Shown here: one piece after another, positions 36,301 to 51,335 of the stretch
How the letters are laid out: each line of letters starts with the position of its first letter
How positions within the stretch are numbered: the stretch's first letter is position 1
Assembly (NCBI GenBank): GCA_947179485.1
Contig: OX359247.1
Span: 9,143,060 to 9,207,059 of the forward strand
Reading direction: 5' to 3'
From: Allacma fusca
Lineage: Eukaryota > Arthropoda > Collembola > Symphypleona > Sminthuridae
DNA: 64,000 bases
Position numbers and translations under genes: made by a program
The notes under the pieces: generated by a model
What the model saw: the letters and a program-made list of their open reading frames with translations, nothing else
Database searches by the model: none
What the model was told of the DNA's origin: nothing

Positions 36301-39300
36301 TCCAATAAACCAAAGTAATTGATTCATCAGTGGTTAGTGTTGTTGTTGGAGCGTCAGAGTCTCTCATGAATGAAATTTTTTCTTGTTTATTATATCTCTC
36401 AAAGTCCATTGCAGCATTTCACTCTCCGCTTCTGTTTTCCGAAGTGAGACCTTATGTACATATGTACATACAAACATGCTCATATTCCCTATAGAATTCT
36501 GGGTACTTGTTTTCAATTGCTTAGCTCATGAGTATCATTATTTAAATATACAAATAATTATATAATCATTTTCATAGAGACTCATCATCATTTTATGAGT
36601 GTAATTTAGTAAACCTTTGTGAGCACACTTGGATTTTTTCTATTTTTTTTCACTGTACTCAAGTAACCCTGCTGGGCCATTTGCGTTGTATTCACCTATC
36701 TGTCGATACGTCAATTTTACTAGAAACGATGCTTTCGGGCAGGTAATGTTATGGTGCGTGTCGTGATTTACTTTAATTAGTCATAAATAGCTAGATTTTT
36801 AAGATCCCTGTAATAAATTCAAGGCTAGGGCCATTAGAAATTTCATCCAAGGAATTTACCAATACATATATGACTCAGGAGGAATTTGTCTACGGTACCT
36901 ATGACAAATGGTAATTTCATCGTGACCACATTTCAAGTAGTTGGAATTCAAGCGCTCTTGTGGATTGAATAAATTCCCCAATTATATTTTTTAAATTAAA
37001 GGATGAGCATGACCTATGGACGTGGAATCTGATCTTCCACTATCAATAAGGGATATCAAGATACGGAATGCAATCCCAATCTATGGTAATGGATACCTTT
37101 GAAGAGACATTTTCGGCACTGGGATTGCACATCGATGGATTTATTGACGTGAGCTTTATTTACATTAATTTCAGCTGATTAAAGCTTACGACATAGAATT
37201 TCGGAAAGCGTTTTATTTAATACGAGGATATTTATGGCTGATTGAGCGGCCGTGTTTGATATGATACAAAAGTATTATATTTTGAAGCTGAGGAATGCAG
37301 TAGTGAGGGTTATGAGTAAATGTCAAACTATTTTGAAAAAATTGTGTAATTGTAAAGAATTATTGGAGAGTTGGGGAAATTCCATTATTATGCAGATTAC
37401 AAATTTGAATGATTTGAAAACAATTTTTTGTAATAACATATTTACTGTAAGATTTTGTGTATCATCATTCTACTGTAGTAGCTTGGCTTATTTTTTTTTA
37501 CCGGAATGAATCTACACACTCAATAGGAAATGCTGTTTCTATTATGTTTTGATTATAATATAAATTTTAAGGAAATATTATTTATACAATGTATTATCAA
37601 TGGGATTTTAAACATTGAATACAAAAACTTTCCAGGTGTGCTTCTGTTTGGTTTTCATGGATCGGCTCAACTGAGCCAGTCACGGTAATGTGGTCACGTT
37701 ACTCTCGGTAGTGCAGCGCTCGTATTGTGAAGTCCAAGTTGGACAGCGGGGTGGGAAATGGGTAATAAGAGCAACATTTTCTCAATGTACGCAAACACAT
37801 GCACGTATATATTAAAGAAATTGGAGCAGAAATATGTTATCATGAGGATCATTTCACTAGAATCTACCGACCATGCATACTGTGGCAATGAATGAAGGAG
37901 TAAACAAAGTTGAGTACATCTTCCAGCTCAGATTAAATCACATTTCCCTCAATGTAAAGCTACGTGTAAAAATCATGTCTCTGTAATGCTTTAGCAACTG
38001 AGGTGATACTTCAGCAGGAACGAGATTCTTTCAGCATTTAAAAGTCAAATCGACCTTTGAATTCCTCGAATAGTACATCTGTAACTTCACATTAAAATTG
38101 GCATTTACACAAAACTACCTTCCCAGTAGTAGATACTCCTTTTGTGGGAGATGTTCACACGGGTAAGCTCAAAAATAATTTTTATGTTCAAACAAGAAGC
38201 CAGAACAGGAAATATTGAGTGTTGAACTTCTACAAAGGACTGTAATCGATGATAAAGCTTAATGTCCTGTTTCCAAATGAGCTTTCAACATATGTATCTA
38301 CTTGTTCAAAAAAAATTGAGTTACCCAAGTGTACAATTTGCACTGAATAAATTCAATCTTACCTTACCACTTGAGAAGCAGAAAATAATCTTAATTTGAT
38401 ACCTGGGCATATGGGCTTCAGTGTAGGAAATGGCGGATGTTATCCATAGGAGATCATATGGCAAGGAGAATTTACAAAAGCATTAGCTGTCATGCATTTA
38501 GCAACATTGAATTGTTGACTACAGATTTTACACGTAGTAGGTTTAGAAATTACATAGATCCGTATTAATTCGACTTGTAAATAGAAATCCACACAAAACC
38601 TTAATACCAATAAATGATCAGAAAGTCAGGGATTAATAAAAATTGAATGTGTTCTAAATACTCACGTAAAATGTTCCAATGTGAGATAAGGATAGGTAAT
38701 TACATACAGTAGGGATCTGGAGATTTAAGGGAACAAGCAATTCAGAGACTTTCCATGTTGTATTTGTAGTTGATGAAAAATGTCACGGAAAAATTTCACC
38801 TACGCTATGATCTTCTTGTTTCCTACTAATCCGAGGTCGAGGGAAGGTAATTCAAACATACCGTCTTAATCTTGACATGAGTAGCCCGACGAGAATTACA
38901 GTAGATATGATATGAGTGCGGATGCGTTCCACAGTGAGTAGGGAACATATGCAAAATCTGGACTGCATACATATGTATCTACATATATGTAATGGGGGCA
39001 ATAGCATTTCATAACGCTCATTTTGGCTCAGCAAGGCCAACAAGTTTCCTGCTATTTTCGGACATGTTCAAGTACCCAGTGGAGATGTTACCCATTTCCC
39101 ACCACATATATTATCCTAACATGACTCAAACACCAGAGTTTTACAGCTTGGGAACATTCCATGACAATACTGCCGGTGATGTTTGTCAACACTACAATCC
39201 TGTCTGAGAGTCTGAGCAGCAATAAGAACAACTCCTGCAGACTCCGGTTTTGCAAAAGCCCCATTATCCCTGACTTGACGAAGACACTTCAAACTCACGG

Positions 39301-39630
39301 CTGTCAAAAGGACATCAAATCTGAGGAATTGTGAATTCACTTGATGTTTAGATAGCTTGTTTTCCCTGCCCTGTCCACATGTCCAAATGACACTGTAATG
39401 CATTAAAGTGACGCAAGACTTTGTCAAACATGTAATTGAGTGTACCTCCTCCGAGTCTCAGTGTTAATTACTGAAATAATCAGCGCTTGAGCGTTAAATC
39501 CTACGAAGGCTACTTTACGAAATCCAGCCCACACAAGATCCTGTTAAGGAATCCATTGGATGCACAAATGACAGATTTTATTAACATTGCTATCCCATTA
39601 TTTGTACAACCTTAACTCTTACAGTATCTT

Positions 39631-39681
<51 letters not shown>

Positions 39682-42600
39682 GAAGTTAAGCAAGAAAACA
39701 TTTTACGTTTGAGTACAGGAAAATAATTCCGAGGCTTTTACATTCTTGCAAAAAAAAAATCTATGAGCCCAAGAGTCAGTGAGGAATGAAATTAAATAGA
39801 ATTTCTTGACGTTTATTTTGGATGCAGGGCTAATTAAAAAATTTCTACCCCTCCAACCTTTATAAATAAGGAAGAAAAGCTGTAAACTTCGTTTTGCCTC
39901 CTCACACACATAACGGTCGTCCGGACTTTTGAGCACTAAAAAAATTCCTGTTGTTCCTTCCACAACGGTATAGAAAGCCTCATAAATACACTTGACGGTT
40001 ACCTTCATTCTTCCTCCCTGCATCAGCAAGCGAGGAAACTAAAAACAACGATCGGAGCTTAATTGCTCATAATTAAGCACAAGAAAGTTGGAAATAGCTG
40101 GGAAACCTGCAAATTATAAGGAATTGGTGGGACAAGAGCTTCATCTGTACAAGGGGTAGACACAGGGAAATCTAAATTCCATTTGACTATCTACAGATAA
40201 TATACAAAAACAAAATGTTCATAAGAAAAGTAAAAGCAATTTTTGTTTCTCTTTTCTATGTACTCACGTTGCCTGTGTTGGAGTGAAATGGTATTTAAAC
40301 ACATACTCCACACATCCCCACAAAAAGTAATCGTACGTGTCCTTTGGCCAGAATTGAACATAATACCAGCTTTTGTATTCCCACTCTCAATCAATGTGCA
40401 TGGTTCCTTCCTTTTTTTTTTGTACATGTTTGATGGGGAGTAGTGTCTTGGCAGGAGTTTCAATGCTCCTTTTAATACAGGCGAAACCGTCGAGGCACAC
40501 CATTGTTATTGAGAGTTGCTGACCGCACTACCACAACAAAGTGTTTTTTTTGGGTATAGGGATGTGAATGATAACTATCATAAAAATATATTCGCAACAA
40601 TTGTGACGAAGAAAGGGGATTTTTTTTGTAGGAGGCCAGTCACTTTACCATGCATAATCCAAAGTAAATTGTGAGCATAGAAGAAGATGCATACTATTAC
40701 AAGAGGTCCGATGATGTGGGATCTCCGTCAATGAATTTGTTCATATCTCCCAGAGAATTTCCTCTCCATAGTGCCAAAGTGCCAGCTATTACTTTGTCAG
40801 TTTGAGAGTGATTGTCTGGCAAGATATACAAAGTGTGTTGTAATTTCATGTCCTGCATATGTTGATATATCCTTATACTGTGAAATATAGCACAAATATT
40901 CTTTATATAAGGAGGAAAATTTCCTCTGCAAATTCCGGAGGGACGTAGAGAGGAATCCTTTTATTAAATCACAAGTATTTACATACGGATTTGTATGCAT
41001 GTTTGTGTGTAATGAGGATGACGTTTTTGCCACACGGACGTGCTTTTGTGGTCCAAGGCAGGCATGCCTTTTGGATGATATTATTATATCTATGTATGAA
41101 TTTCCACTCCACTGTGCTGTGTGAGTGTGTCAATTTGAATTACTAATTAATTATTCAGACGTTCCTGAGCAGCGTCAGGGGGAAGGAATTTGACATCACA
41201 TATTGGGGGGGGAGGGGGAAATACCATCACTACTGAGAGGAAAACCCGTTGTAAAAGTTGTTTATATTAGAGCATGAGTTGTGACTGGGACAAATAGGAG
41301 ATAATATCCCACTGACACATGCTTTATTGCTCCTTTTAATTCCTCCGACGGATAATTCCCTAATTTATATGTAGTTTTATGATCTAATTTGAATTCATCA
41401 TTCTCAACTCTCATTGTCAGTGGGGTATTGTATCATCAGCTGTCGTTTTCTATATTTTATCGATAATAACCACCTCAAGGTAAGCACTAGTCTTGGGGAA
41501 TTTGCATTTCATAGGGATTTCATCCTCAACTCCCTAATTGCCTTGCTACATCTCAATTTCAATTTATTTAAAGTGCATAAATTACAGTTGAGTAACTTTC
41601 TGCCTCAGGACACTCGACGTCCCAGGTCATTCCCTGCAGACGTCAATTTGAAAGTTCAATTTAGCTAAGGACTTAAAAGCAAAGAAATAGATACTCCATT
41701 CTCCTGTAAACTTTGACATGGTAAATTGTTTTTGCACACTGAATCTTCCCCCCTCGTCGTCGTGTCCTCATCATCAGACTATGTGTGGATAGTAATGTCT
41801 TCATCTCTTATTGTCTCACTACGGCTGGACTCACAGGTAGAAACCAAGACTGTATAATGCACTGTGAGAAATCCGAGGCACTAGTATCTATCTACTTTTG
41901 TACACATATACAGTATTATCAAAAACTATAACGTAACACTCCGTCCATCAACTTCATTCAAAGGATGGGAAGCTAATTCAAAATCCCTACGCATGTTTTC
42001 AGGGAAATAGCTTGACGAGACAGGCTATTGTCAAAATGCAACAAAGTGTGTAGTAAGCAGAATAGAAACTTTCCTCATCTCCAAGCTCGTCTCATACTTA
42101 TACATAGACGGAAATGGGAATTTTAAGCTAGATGTGATGACTTGAGTGCAAAATCCTACGTGAGCACATTACTTTTGCCCAAAAGTTTTTAAGGGATAAT
42201 TTCTTTTTAATTACTTGTGAAAAAATTTTTATTGGATCTGATTACGTCTTTTATATTAAAATGTAAACTCTTTAAAAAGTGAGAGTTGAGATGATGTATT
42301 ATGATTGCATGTTTTTTTTTGGAGGAGAGAATCCTGTCTGACGCCCGTGAAATTGTTCGTGTGTGTTTATGCAAGATAAATTAATACCATAATAAAAACA
42401 TCTTCACATGTGAGTAGAGTAAGGAACTGATGAGTAAATACAGGCACACTTTCAAGTTTCTAAAATAAATATCCGGCATGTTCAAAATCCGTACGTCCTA
42501 CTAATTCAATAGCTCTTATTTGTTCCACTTGAATAGTATATGACATATCCTATAGGGAAGAATTACACGGGGAGGGGGGAGGGACGGAAATATCCCTTCA

Positions 42601-45600
42601 AAATCTCAATCCATTTTTTCATACAATTATATTCCTGTATCTTTCTTTCCTTCCTTACAGGAATCCTCAATTAGTAAATTCAAGCTCGAGTGACTCCAAA
42701 GGTGTGCCCGCGAAGGATCTCTCAACTAAACGCTTAATACCGTTTGGATCCAAAATTAAGAAAAGGAGAGATTCTGTAATTGTACAAGGGTATAGTTTTT
42801 TTTTCAAGAAATTCAGTATTAGTTTGTCAGTATATCTAATTATCTGTATGTATCAATAAGCAGGCACATAGACATTATAACGCTTGTCGTGTTCTCTGCA
42901 CTTTGGTTATTTACACTTGCATGGCTCTGTATCCTACGTGTGGTATCTATCTATCCCTACCACCTCCGTTTTTTTAGGCGTGAGTACTTCATCAATGTAT
43001 GAAGAAAAAAAACACTGGTGTGTACCATTTCTGAAAAAGAAATCTTAGGGAATCCCATTGAGATCTTGTGTGAGTCTCTGCAGAGTCCACGCCTCTGAGT
43101 ATATGGAATATACAAATATGTAGTCTATCTATGAGTGGTGTTTTTATTTCCGCCACAGAGAACCATGCTGAATGCACAACTGCATCAACAATGATATTGA
43201 GATCACCTGCCTAAATGCAGCCCTGCGTGCTTCATTGCAAATAAAACATAAAAACCATGAAATTACCATTCGTCCCGATTACTAGTAAAAAAAATTTTTG
43301 CACTCATCATGTGTCAGTCTGAAATCAATTCTTGAGTACTGTGCTCAGTCCTCATCGGTAGTTTTTTTTTTGTTCATGGTGGCATGTCCATCTGGAAAGT
43401 CTGACATTAAAATTGTAAAGGAATAGATATTGAAAGTGTATTAAACTTTCATTTCACATCCAGAAGAAAAACAGGCGTGAAATAGTTACTTAATATGTGT
43501 CACGTAACACTATAATGGCCGTTGCAGGACACAAGTGAAATCCAAATGTTTTGAGTGTGCTCGGAAGTTTATGTAAGTTTATGTCAGGTCTCGTATTTCC
43601 TTGCCGTAAATTTTACTGGCTGTTTATTTGAATGCGATCCCTGGCACTTACGTATAGTATTTATCGATCTCGATGCAGTAAACTTCCTACATTGCAATTT
43701 TTGTTCGAGCCATTATTATTCTGCAGTGCATAAATTACTTTTCAAGGTAGTAACCATGTGTCATTCCGTCATCGTCGTTCCTTATGATCCCAGGAACACT
43801 TATTGCATTTATGGCCTGGATACATGTAAATATAATTACTTATAAAATTCCAAATAGGAAGCAAGGTCTGTATCCAGCTGGGATTTCTAATTAATTCTAA
43901 ACTAATAATGACCAAATTCATGTATCCGAAAGGATTTCAGAATGAAACATTAGTAATAATTTTAGAGTTAAATTATGGCAGCACAACCGACGTTCCAAAC
44001 CAAGCCGCCTGATAGAAACGTGAGATTGTTATTGCCATCAAACCACAATCGTTGAGCCCCTGGAGTTTTTACATTGAGGGTAATTTTTTCTGTACCTCAG
44101 TTTTTTGGAAACAGCAGCTTCTTCCCAACTCAGGCTTAAAAGCCCTGTTTCCGCTCTTTAAGCGATGATAACTCTGCTATTTGTCTTGAGCAAGGCTCCT
44201 GGCAATTATTGTTCAAGCGTATGTATGACACGTGTGAGAACTTGTTTCGATAGCTTTGATACAGCCTTATCTCCTTTGCTGATCTTTGGAGGAACACTAT
44301 GAGAATTATATACAGGGTATATAGTTTGTAGTGCAGTGTAAAGGAAGGATTTTTGAAAAAATGCGTAGAAAATCAGTACCTTCTCAAGTACATAACTATG
44401 TGGTCAATGGACTCACTAGATATTTGCAAGCCATGTGAAATACCTTATGTGTACAGTGTATAGTTTAGGGCTACTCATGCTTTGGCTCGGAAGATTACAC
44501 AAACAACAAAAAATGTGAGCGTTACTGTTCATGTTGAGTTTTTTCTTATTTATCTATGTATTTCCTTTTGATGCAAGTATAGATTCCCTACACTTCGCGG
44601 TCCGGAACTTTAACGGAGATTTTGCATTTCCCTGCATTTAAAATAATCTTACGGTTTTACAATCATGTTTTGTGCTCATCTTGGAGGAAATGATCTGACT
44701 GAGTGAGGATTAAAAAAAAAAATTAGCTAATTTTATCTTCCTGATTGACACTTGCATCTTTTTAGAGTATGTTTATTTAACCTGCCAGACTTCAGACTAA
44801 ACTTTGTGAGTTCAGTCACACTCTGAGTCTCTGCTAGTTCTCACAATTATTGAAGTCGGAGCATCCTCCCATTAACTAGGTTGCCCTCCGGAATTAAAAG
44901 GGAGGAGGATCTACAGAGCTAACTTATTCACTTAGATTCTCACTCATTTGGTAATTAATTTCTCAAGCGGTTTCCCTAAATCCTTTCAAAATGTATTACA
45001 CAATTTGCACCTGGTCCTTTATGCGTGGCCACAGCCTTCCCCAGGACTAAGTTGTGGTAAATTATTTGCTACTTTAGAGTCATCCCATCATTTTAATGTC
45101 ACTGTTACGCAATTCTTTTCCCAGAATGCCGGATTCTGGGAATCCCTACTTTTTCCCCCCTCAGTCAATTCTTTTGAGAGGTTTCCATTCATTGCCAAAA
45201 TATGCAATGGGCTTCCCTCACAATTCCTGTCAGACTGGCACATATGCAAATTGTGGCTTTTAATTTTTCCCAACAAATGTCAAGTTACGCTTTGGAAACA
45301 ATGCTGAGTGAGGGATGGTTTGAGGAAGTATTACCCACACAGGAATCCTAATATTAAAAAAAAAATCCTATTCTAGTTCCTTTCAATCTGAAGATGGCCT
45401 GTCAGCAAGTCTTCAGTTAATCTTCTCTTGAGAACCTCATTGTCTCTTATGCTTGAAGTCAATGTAACGTCAGAGGCACGATTTCCCGCCCATAGCCTGG
45501 TCACTTCATATGCACGCATATGTATGTTTTTAAAGGGCTCATAAGTAAACATGTTGACTTAAAAGCTCAAAATAGCATACAGATCCCAGAATCAAGATTT

Positions 45601-48600
45601 GCTAAAAGTAATGTCTTATTTTGACATAAGGTACTGTCCCAGGAGTAGATACGTCTACATACAAGCACTTAAAAATACATCTAATGTATTCCTTGAGCGA
45701 GCGGTAAATGTCATCATGGTTTCCTATTTGCGGCACTTCCCGTTAGTTTGCTCAGTTTGTTGTATGAAGCTCCTGCGTAAATTTTGCTAGAAAAACAACC
45801 CGTAGATTTTTGCTACTTCCTTTTGTCACACATTGCAAACACAACAAAAGAAATATATATCTGTGACCACAAATGGTTACTCTGTGTAGGTAATATACAC
45901 GAAGGCTCTAAATTTAATGAGTTGCTCAACTACAGTTGCAACAACCCAGACACTCGCTCACAGTGGCAATGACAAAAATAACATTTCTTATAAAAAAAAA
46001 TCCTTCACGTATAAAAAAGTAATGTCAAAGTCGACTGTTCTCGTCCTCAGCTATGTACATACATACATTCGTATCCCTGGGCATTATGACAATAATGGGA
46101 TTTAAAATGTAGCAAAGTAAAATGACCATGGTCTCCAGCTGACAGTAGCCAAAGTAACTAACCTTAAAAGTCGAGTAACCGTCCAGGGCTGTCTAATATA
46201 TTGAACATTTTACAATTCTGGGCTCCTCAACTCATCCCCCAATTAGTATTCTTTTGGCGTAAAGCTTAGCTTTTATTATATGCTATGGCACAGTGGCAGA
46301 GACGAATCAAATGAGTAGAAAGGGTGAAGAGCATTCAAATGAAATATGAAATTGTTATGGTTGCCTCGTGCGTTGTTAATAATACTCTCGTTACAGATAA
46401 AGATATGACCACAAAAATGATAAGGAGGACATCATCCCTCCACATTCCAAGTACTATCCCCTCCTATTAAATTATTTGACTACGATCCACCAAGACGGCC
46501 ACCATTGAATACTAAAACTTGGAGAAAAGAGAGCTATCTCACAATGAAATCCGCTGGCAAGAGCGTACACATAGATACATATACATATGTACATAGGCCC
46601 ACTTCCATATATTAATTGTATACATACCTACAAGGGGGGAAGGGAAAACTCAAGAGGTGTACGCTCCAACCAAACTAGGTGTAATAAGAGATGAAATAAA
46701 GGATCTTGGAACGAATTCAACAGAGAGAGAGAGAGAGAGAGAGATCAAACATTAAGCATTCACAATCAGCCCAGTATCTATCACGAGGGCTCATAATATC
46801 CCAGATAATTCGGGGACTGTGTCGGAATGAGATGGAACATTTTATTGTTAACTATTCATTAAGTCTTGGGAGTACGTAAGGTACATGGGAGTAGTGGATC
46901 TACTCCAAGTGTGGAAAAAATCGAATAATCCAGCCACGGTGCATCATCGACTCCATGGTGATCATCATCATCATCATTGAGATCAGGCTACGCACATAAT
47001 TATTATATTTTCCCCTAAGGCCAGCATCAAAAACTACCAGCGCTTAAGAGTATCCCTGCGTTACGCACAGCCCACGATAGTCTCAACAACTCATATCAAA
47101 ATTATCTGAAAGAAGCTCAAGTGTGAAGGTACAAGATCCCTACCCTTTATTCAGTTTAACACAGGATTTTTCACCGTTCCTCGTACTTGATCAACGTCCT
47201 ATGGATGCAGGAAGATTTTGAGGGGGCCAAACCTTCCAAGTACTATTATGCCTCGAAACACAGATACATTGATGTAGATACATGATACAGACGTATCGAC
47301 CAGAAGAATTCCTTCACCTGACCAGCTATCATGTGCACATCAATTGTTACATTAACACATGGATATTTACACGTATGTAGATATGTATTTATGTATAATT
47401 ACGTATGTACAATGTATGCAGCTCCTCTAGTAAAAGCCGGGTTGCTGGCTCAGTAGCCTAATTTACGCTTGAGAGACACCCATCCAATCTGATCAGTTGA
47501 AACCTCTAACAAACTACGTAAAATGTTAATGGTCCAATGATTTTCTACATATGTATCTATACATAATACAATTACATCCCCCTGACCACAAGAGGACTAT
47601 ATAATAAAAGCTGGACTTTTCTCCACAAAATTTCTCTGTAATTTATTTACTTGTAAAAAAAAAACTTGCACATTTCCAAACCAACCGTTCTGTTGGTATA
47701 AGAATGACTATTTAAGAAACCAAAGATAGGTTACTCAACTGCATAATTTCTCTATCTATATGTATGCAATTGGACGGAGGCAATAAACGTACTCCATTCT
47801 TTAGCCCCTTCAAATAACTCCCTTCCATCGGCACTAAATATTACAACAGGTGGATGTAATGTAATCCCTGAAGAAGTGGCGCAGTAAACGTTGTTATGCT
47901 AAGATACGATAATTTATTGCAGATTAACATTCATAGGGGAAAAAACGTATTTGAGTATCAATATGTAATTATATAGGAATTGGGATGAAATCATATCCTC
48001 GACACCTATGCACTTCCTTTTGAAGTTCCTACAGAAAACTACCTCACACTGGATCCTTGGCCCTTCTCATCCCCTGGCACACGCAACTCCCAAAGGAATG
48101 CAGTGAGTTGGAAGCAGGAGCATTTCGTATTCCTCCTCAAATAATCATGTATGAGGTAATGACCAAAATGAGAACCATGGAGAGGTAAAACTAAAATCTG
48201 TTTGTAACCGGAACGGGGAAAAGAGAGAGTATAGATATACGCTCAGCCTTCAGCAGATATGTACATCGTGTACAAAAGCCGGAGAAAAAGAGAGAGAGAG
48301 AGAGAGAGTTGTAGCAAATAAACTTTTAATGTCCCTAGATGAACATACAGAGTTGAACCTACTATGCCTGGTCTGAGTCACTGAATCCTCCGGAGTTAAT
48401 AGTAGTCTCAAATCCTACCCCTTCCTTAGATACTAATACTCCAAAAAAATACTAAACCCCAGTCATTTGAAGTCAGTTGAAGGACAACTTCTTATCCGTG
48501 CTTCCACTTGGAAAAAAACACTTTTTGACCCGTCCTGGGGAACAGGAACAGCTTGGACGAGACGGGAATAAAACAGGAAAAAATCTCCCTATAAATGCAG

Positions 48601-51285
48601 GACGTTTTGCATAAACCGAGCCATTGCCTTGTCAAAACCTCCCTATGCCACCAAGGACTGAGTTGAAACCTTACCCCATGATTACATGCCATTTAGGAAA
48701 CCAAATAGATGTCGTATAAAACTTATTACGTGAGGCGCGAATTGGCTCACAATGGATTTAATACATCATTATCTATATATATTTTTATTCACGCAAACAT
48801 GAAACCGACATCGTTAGCTCTGACTTGCCGTACAAATACAAATCCACGAGGGACGAGAAAAATGCCCTAGTCCTGAGCATGTAACATTATAAAATATGTC
48901 TTCACTTATAGTGTGAGTGTATTGTGCCAATTGAGAGAGCCGCATCCAAAATACAGAGTAAGAATAAATGAGTAACTCGTTAACTACCATGCCTGAGTAC
49001 TTTAAATTACAATAAAACTCGGAATGATGGTTCTCTTTTAAGGACAGATGTTTTCACAATCTAAAGACCTTTAGCTTTTGAGGTAAATAGGTTTACAGAA
49101 AGGAAATTTAATGTGCTCAGACTTATGAACAGGAAAATGACAGCTTAGGAAATTACTTTCCTGAAAGAAAGGTAGGACCATGTTTATTCCACTCAGAACG
49201 ACGACAGTCTAAACACAGTCGAGAATAACAAAGCTAGCATATTTGTGTCATAAAAAAAGACTTATACGTAAATAGGTGACGCGCCTTCCTCTCAGAGTAA
49301 AAAGAGCCGCTTTTTCAAAAATTAAATTATAAAGACTTTTAAACATTCCCTATAGTTTATTTACAACCACAAATCTTCCAACTTGACTCTTCAAATTATT
49401 CTTGAGACGTTGATGCTTTTAAGATTGCCTCATGTCCATGTACATTTTTTATCTATATTTACGTCCGAAATTGATTTACCCATATAGTGTCAACATATTT
49501 TGTCACAAAAATTCTCAAGCTGACAAGAAAAGCACTATCAATTTTTTCCCTTTAAAAAGGCATTCTTCACGCTGGGCTCTCGTGAAGACACCTGAAGCAT
49601 CGTAAATCACTTGGATCACGATTACCAGGGTCGGTAGTTATTCCTACAGAGATTTATATTAAGTCTCTTTAAAACATTACATACACCGGAGCAGAAATGT
49701 AATTACCCTCCCAACAGTCTTGGAACTGAAAGAATTATTATTATTATTATTGCAATGACGAATTTAGCTGGAATATTCATCAGTGATTTGGATTGGAGCT
49801 AATTCTATTGTAATGTCTTCTGGGACTCACGAATATATTTGAAGCAATGATGGAATTCATTATTGATTGGTCTCACAATTCTAATCTTCCTCTTCACTTA
49901 TGAATGCATCTTCGTCTCAGAGAATTATAATTTAAAATAGGACGAAATATGTATTTATAGCTATCTCGCTATCATATCTTCCGCAGTGCTAAGATGGAGA
50001 AGATGAAAGGAGTTGAAATCCCTCCCTTCCAAAAGGCACGGTCCTTATCGTACGCAGGAGGATCAACAATTGCAATTGTGATTTGACAGGGAATTGTCTA
50101 ACCATTTACAGCCCTATGGTTGAGACCGGACTGATGCTAAAGTACAATTATCCCTTTGTGAATGACCAACTTGACACAGTGTTGTAATATCCCACACTCA
50201 AGGGAACAGAGATGAGCTGACTCAAGCACAATACAATATTGTTTTTTGTTCCGGCCATTCCAGACGCTATCGATCAACATGGACTCAAACAAAGAATCTT
50301 CTGGGTTTCTTCAACCCATATTGCATCATTGGGATTCTAGAGGATTAATTTTGAAACCAAAACTTTAATTTTTCTACCTCAGAATTCCGTCAGAGTTTGA
50401 GAAACGACTATAGTAGATAGATATACGACGACAGTAGACATACATACATGGAGAGTAAAAACCTACACATGGGATGAGATCATACTCACACGCTACGTGT
50501 ATGTAGATCCCCTGTAAAATGAGTTCCCTAGAATTGGTTTCATTTGTGGGCAATTTAAATGACAATTCTGTGGAAATGACTCACGAGAGAGGCATGCTCT
50601 GTCCCTCAATTAAAAGCACTCACAAGGGTCATTTGAGCAAGTTTTAATTCAAGGATCGCTCAAGATGGGACCACGGACTATCTGATCCTGATAATGTCCA
50701 TGCGGTGGTAACATGCTGGTCTGCATTTTGTTTCGTACTTTTTATTGCCATGCTCTGTAAGTTACAGGCTCTCAGGTTTCTCCACACATAACTAATGTAA
50801 TTATACATGTGTGGGGGTAGGGTTGAGAGCCTGTGTTGGAAAATAGTTTTAGTACACTCGTATATCTATCTACACATATATAGATATATTATATATCTAC
50901 CTGAAACTTAAAACAACTTTCCAAGTGTTGTCATGTACTCCATGCCTACGTCCATGGTTTACTTATTGTTGGGATTACATCCCGAAAGGATGAAACAGTG
51001 TAGGAGATAAGGCTCGCTAATGCATTCAACTACCCAGACACTATATTACCCACATGTAAGACTTACTGTAAAAGGCTCAATTTGACCAACATGCACAATT
51101 GTAGGGGGAAAAGCATGGAAAAAGGTACATTTATATTCATCGTTGGTTAATTTCATTTTTTTTAACTTGGGAAAGGCAAGTCATAAAGGTAAAGCGCAAG
51201 TGGTCTCTGTCTGAACAAAAGACACCTCATATCAGTCCATACACCCCACATGCCAGTGAGTGAGTCTTTGTATGTATGTGTGTGT

Positions 51286-51335
<50 letters not shown>

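Noticed and set aside
37252..37509. 85-codon plus-strand frame rich in Lys/Asn/Cys
   Set aside because: Composition follows the AT-rich background, with no splice context or similarity.
39703..40029. 108-codon minus-strand frame in the 31.5-kb intron
   Set aside because: No cysteine-module or FN3 pattern that would make it a receptor exon, and no acceptor/donor pair bounding it.
44948..45307. 119-codon plus-strand frame in the 31.5-kb intron
   Set aside because: No domain, no convincing splice context, and a start/stop pattern expected by chance in 31 kb.
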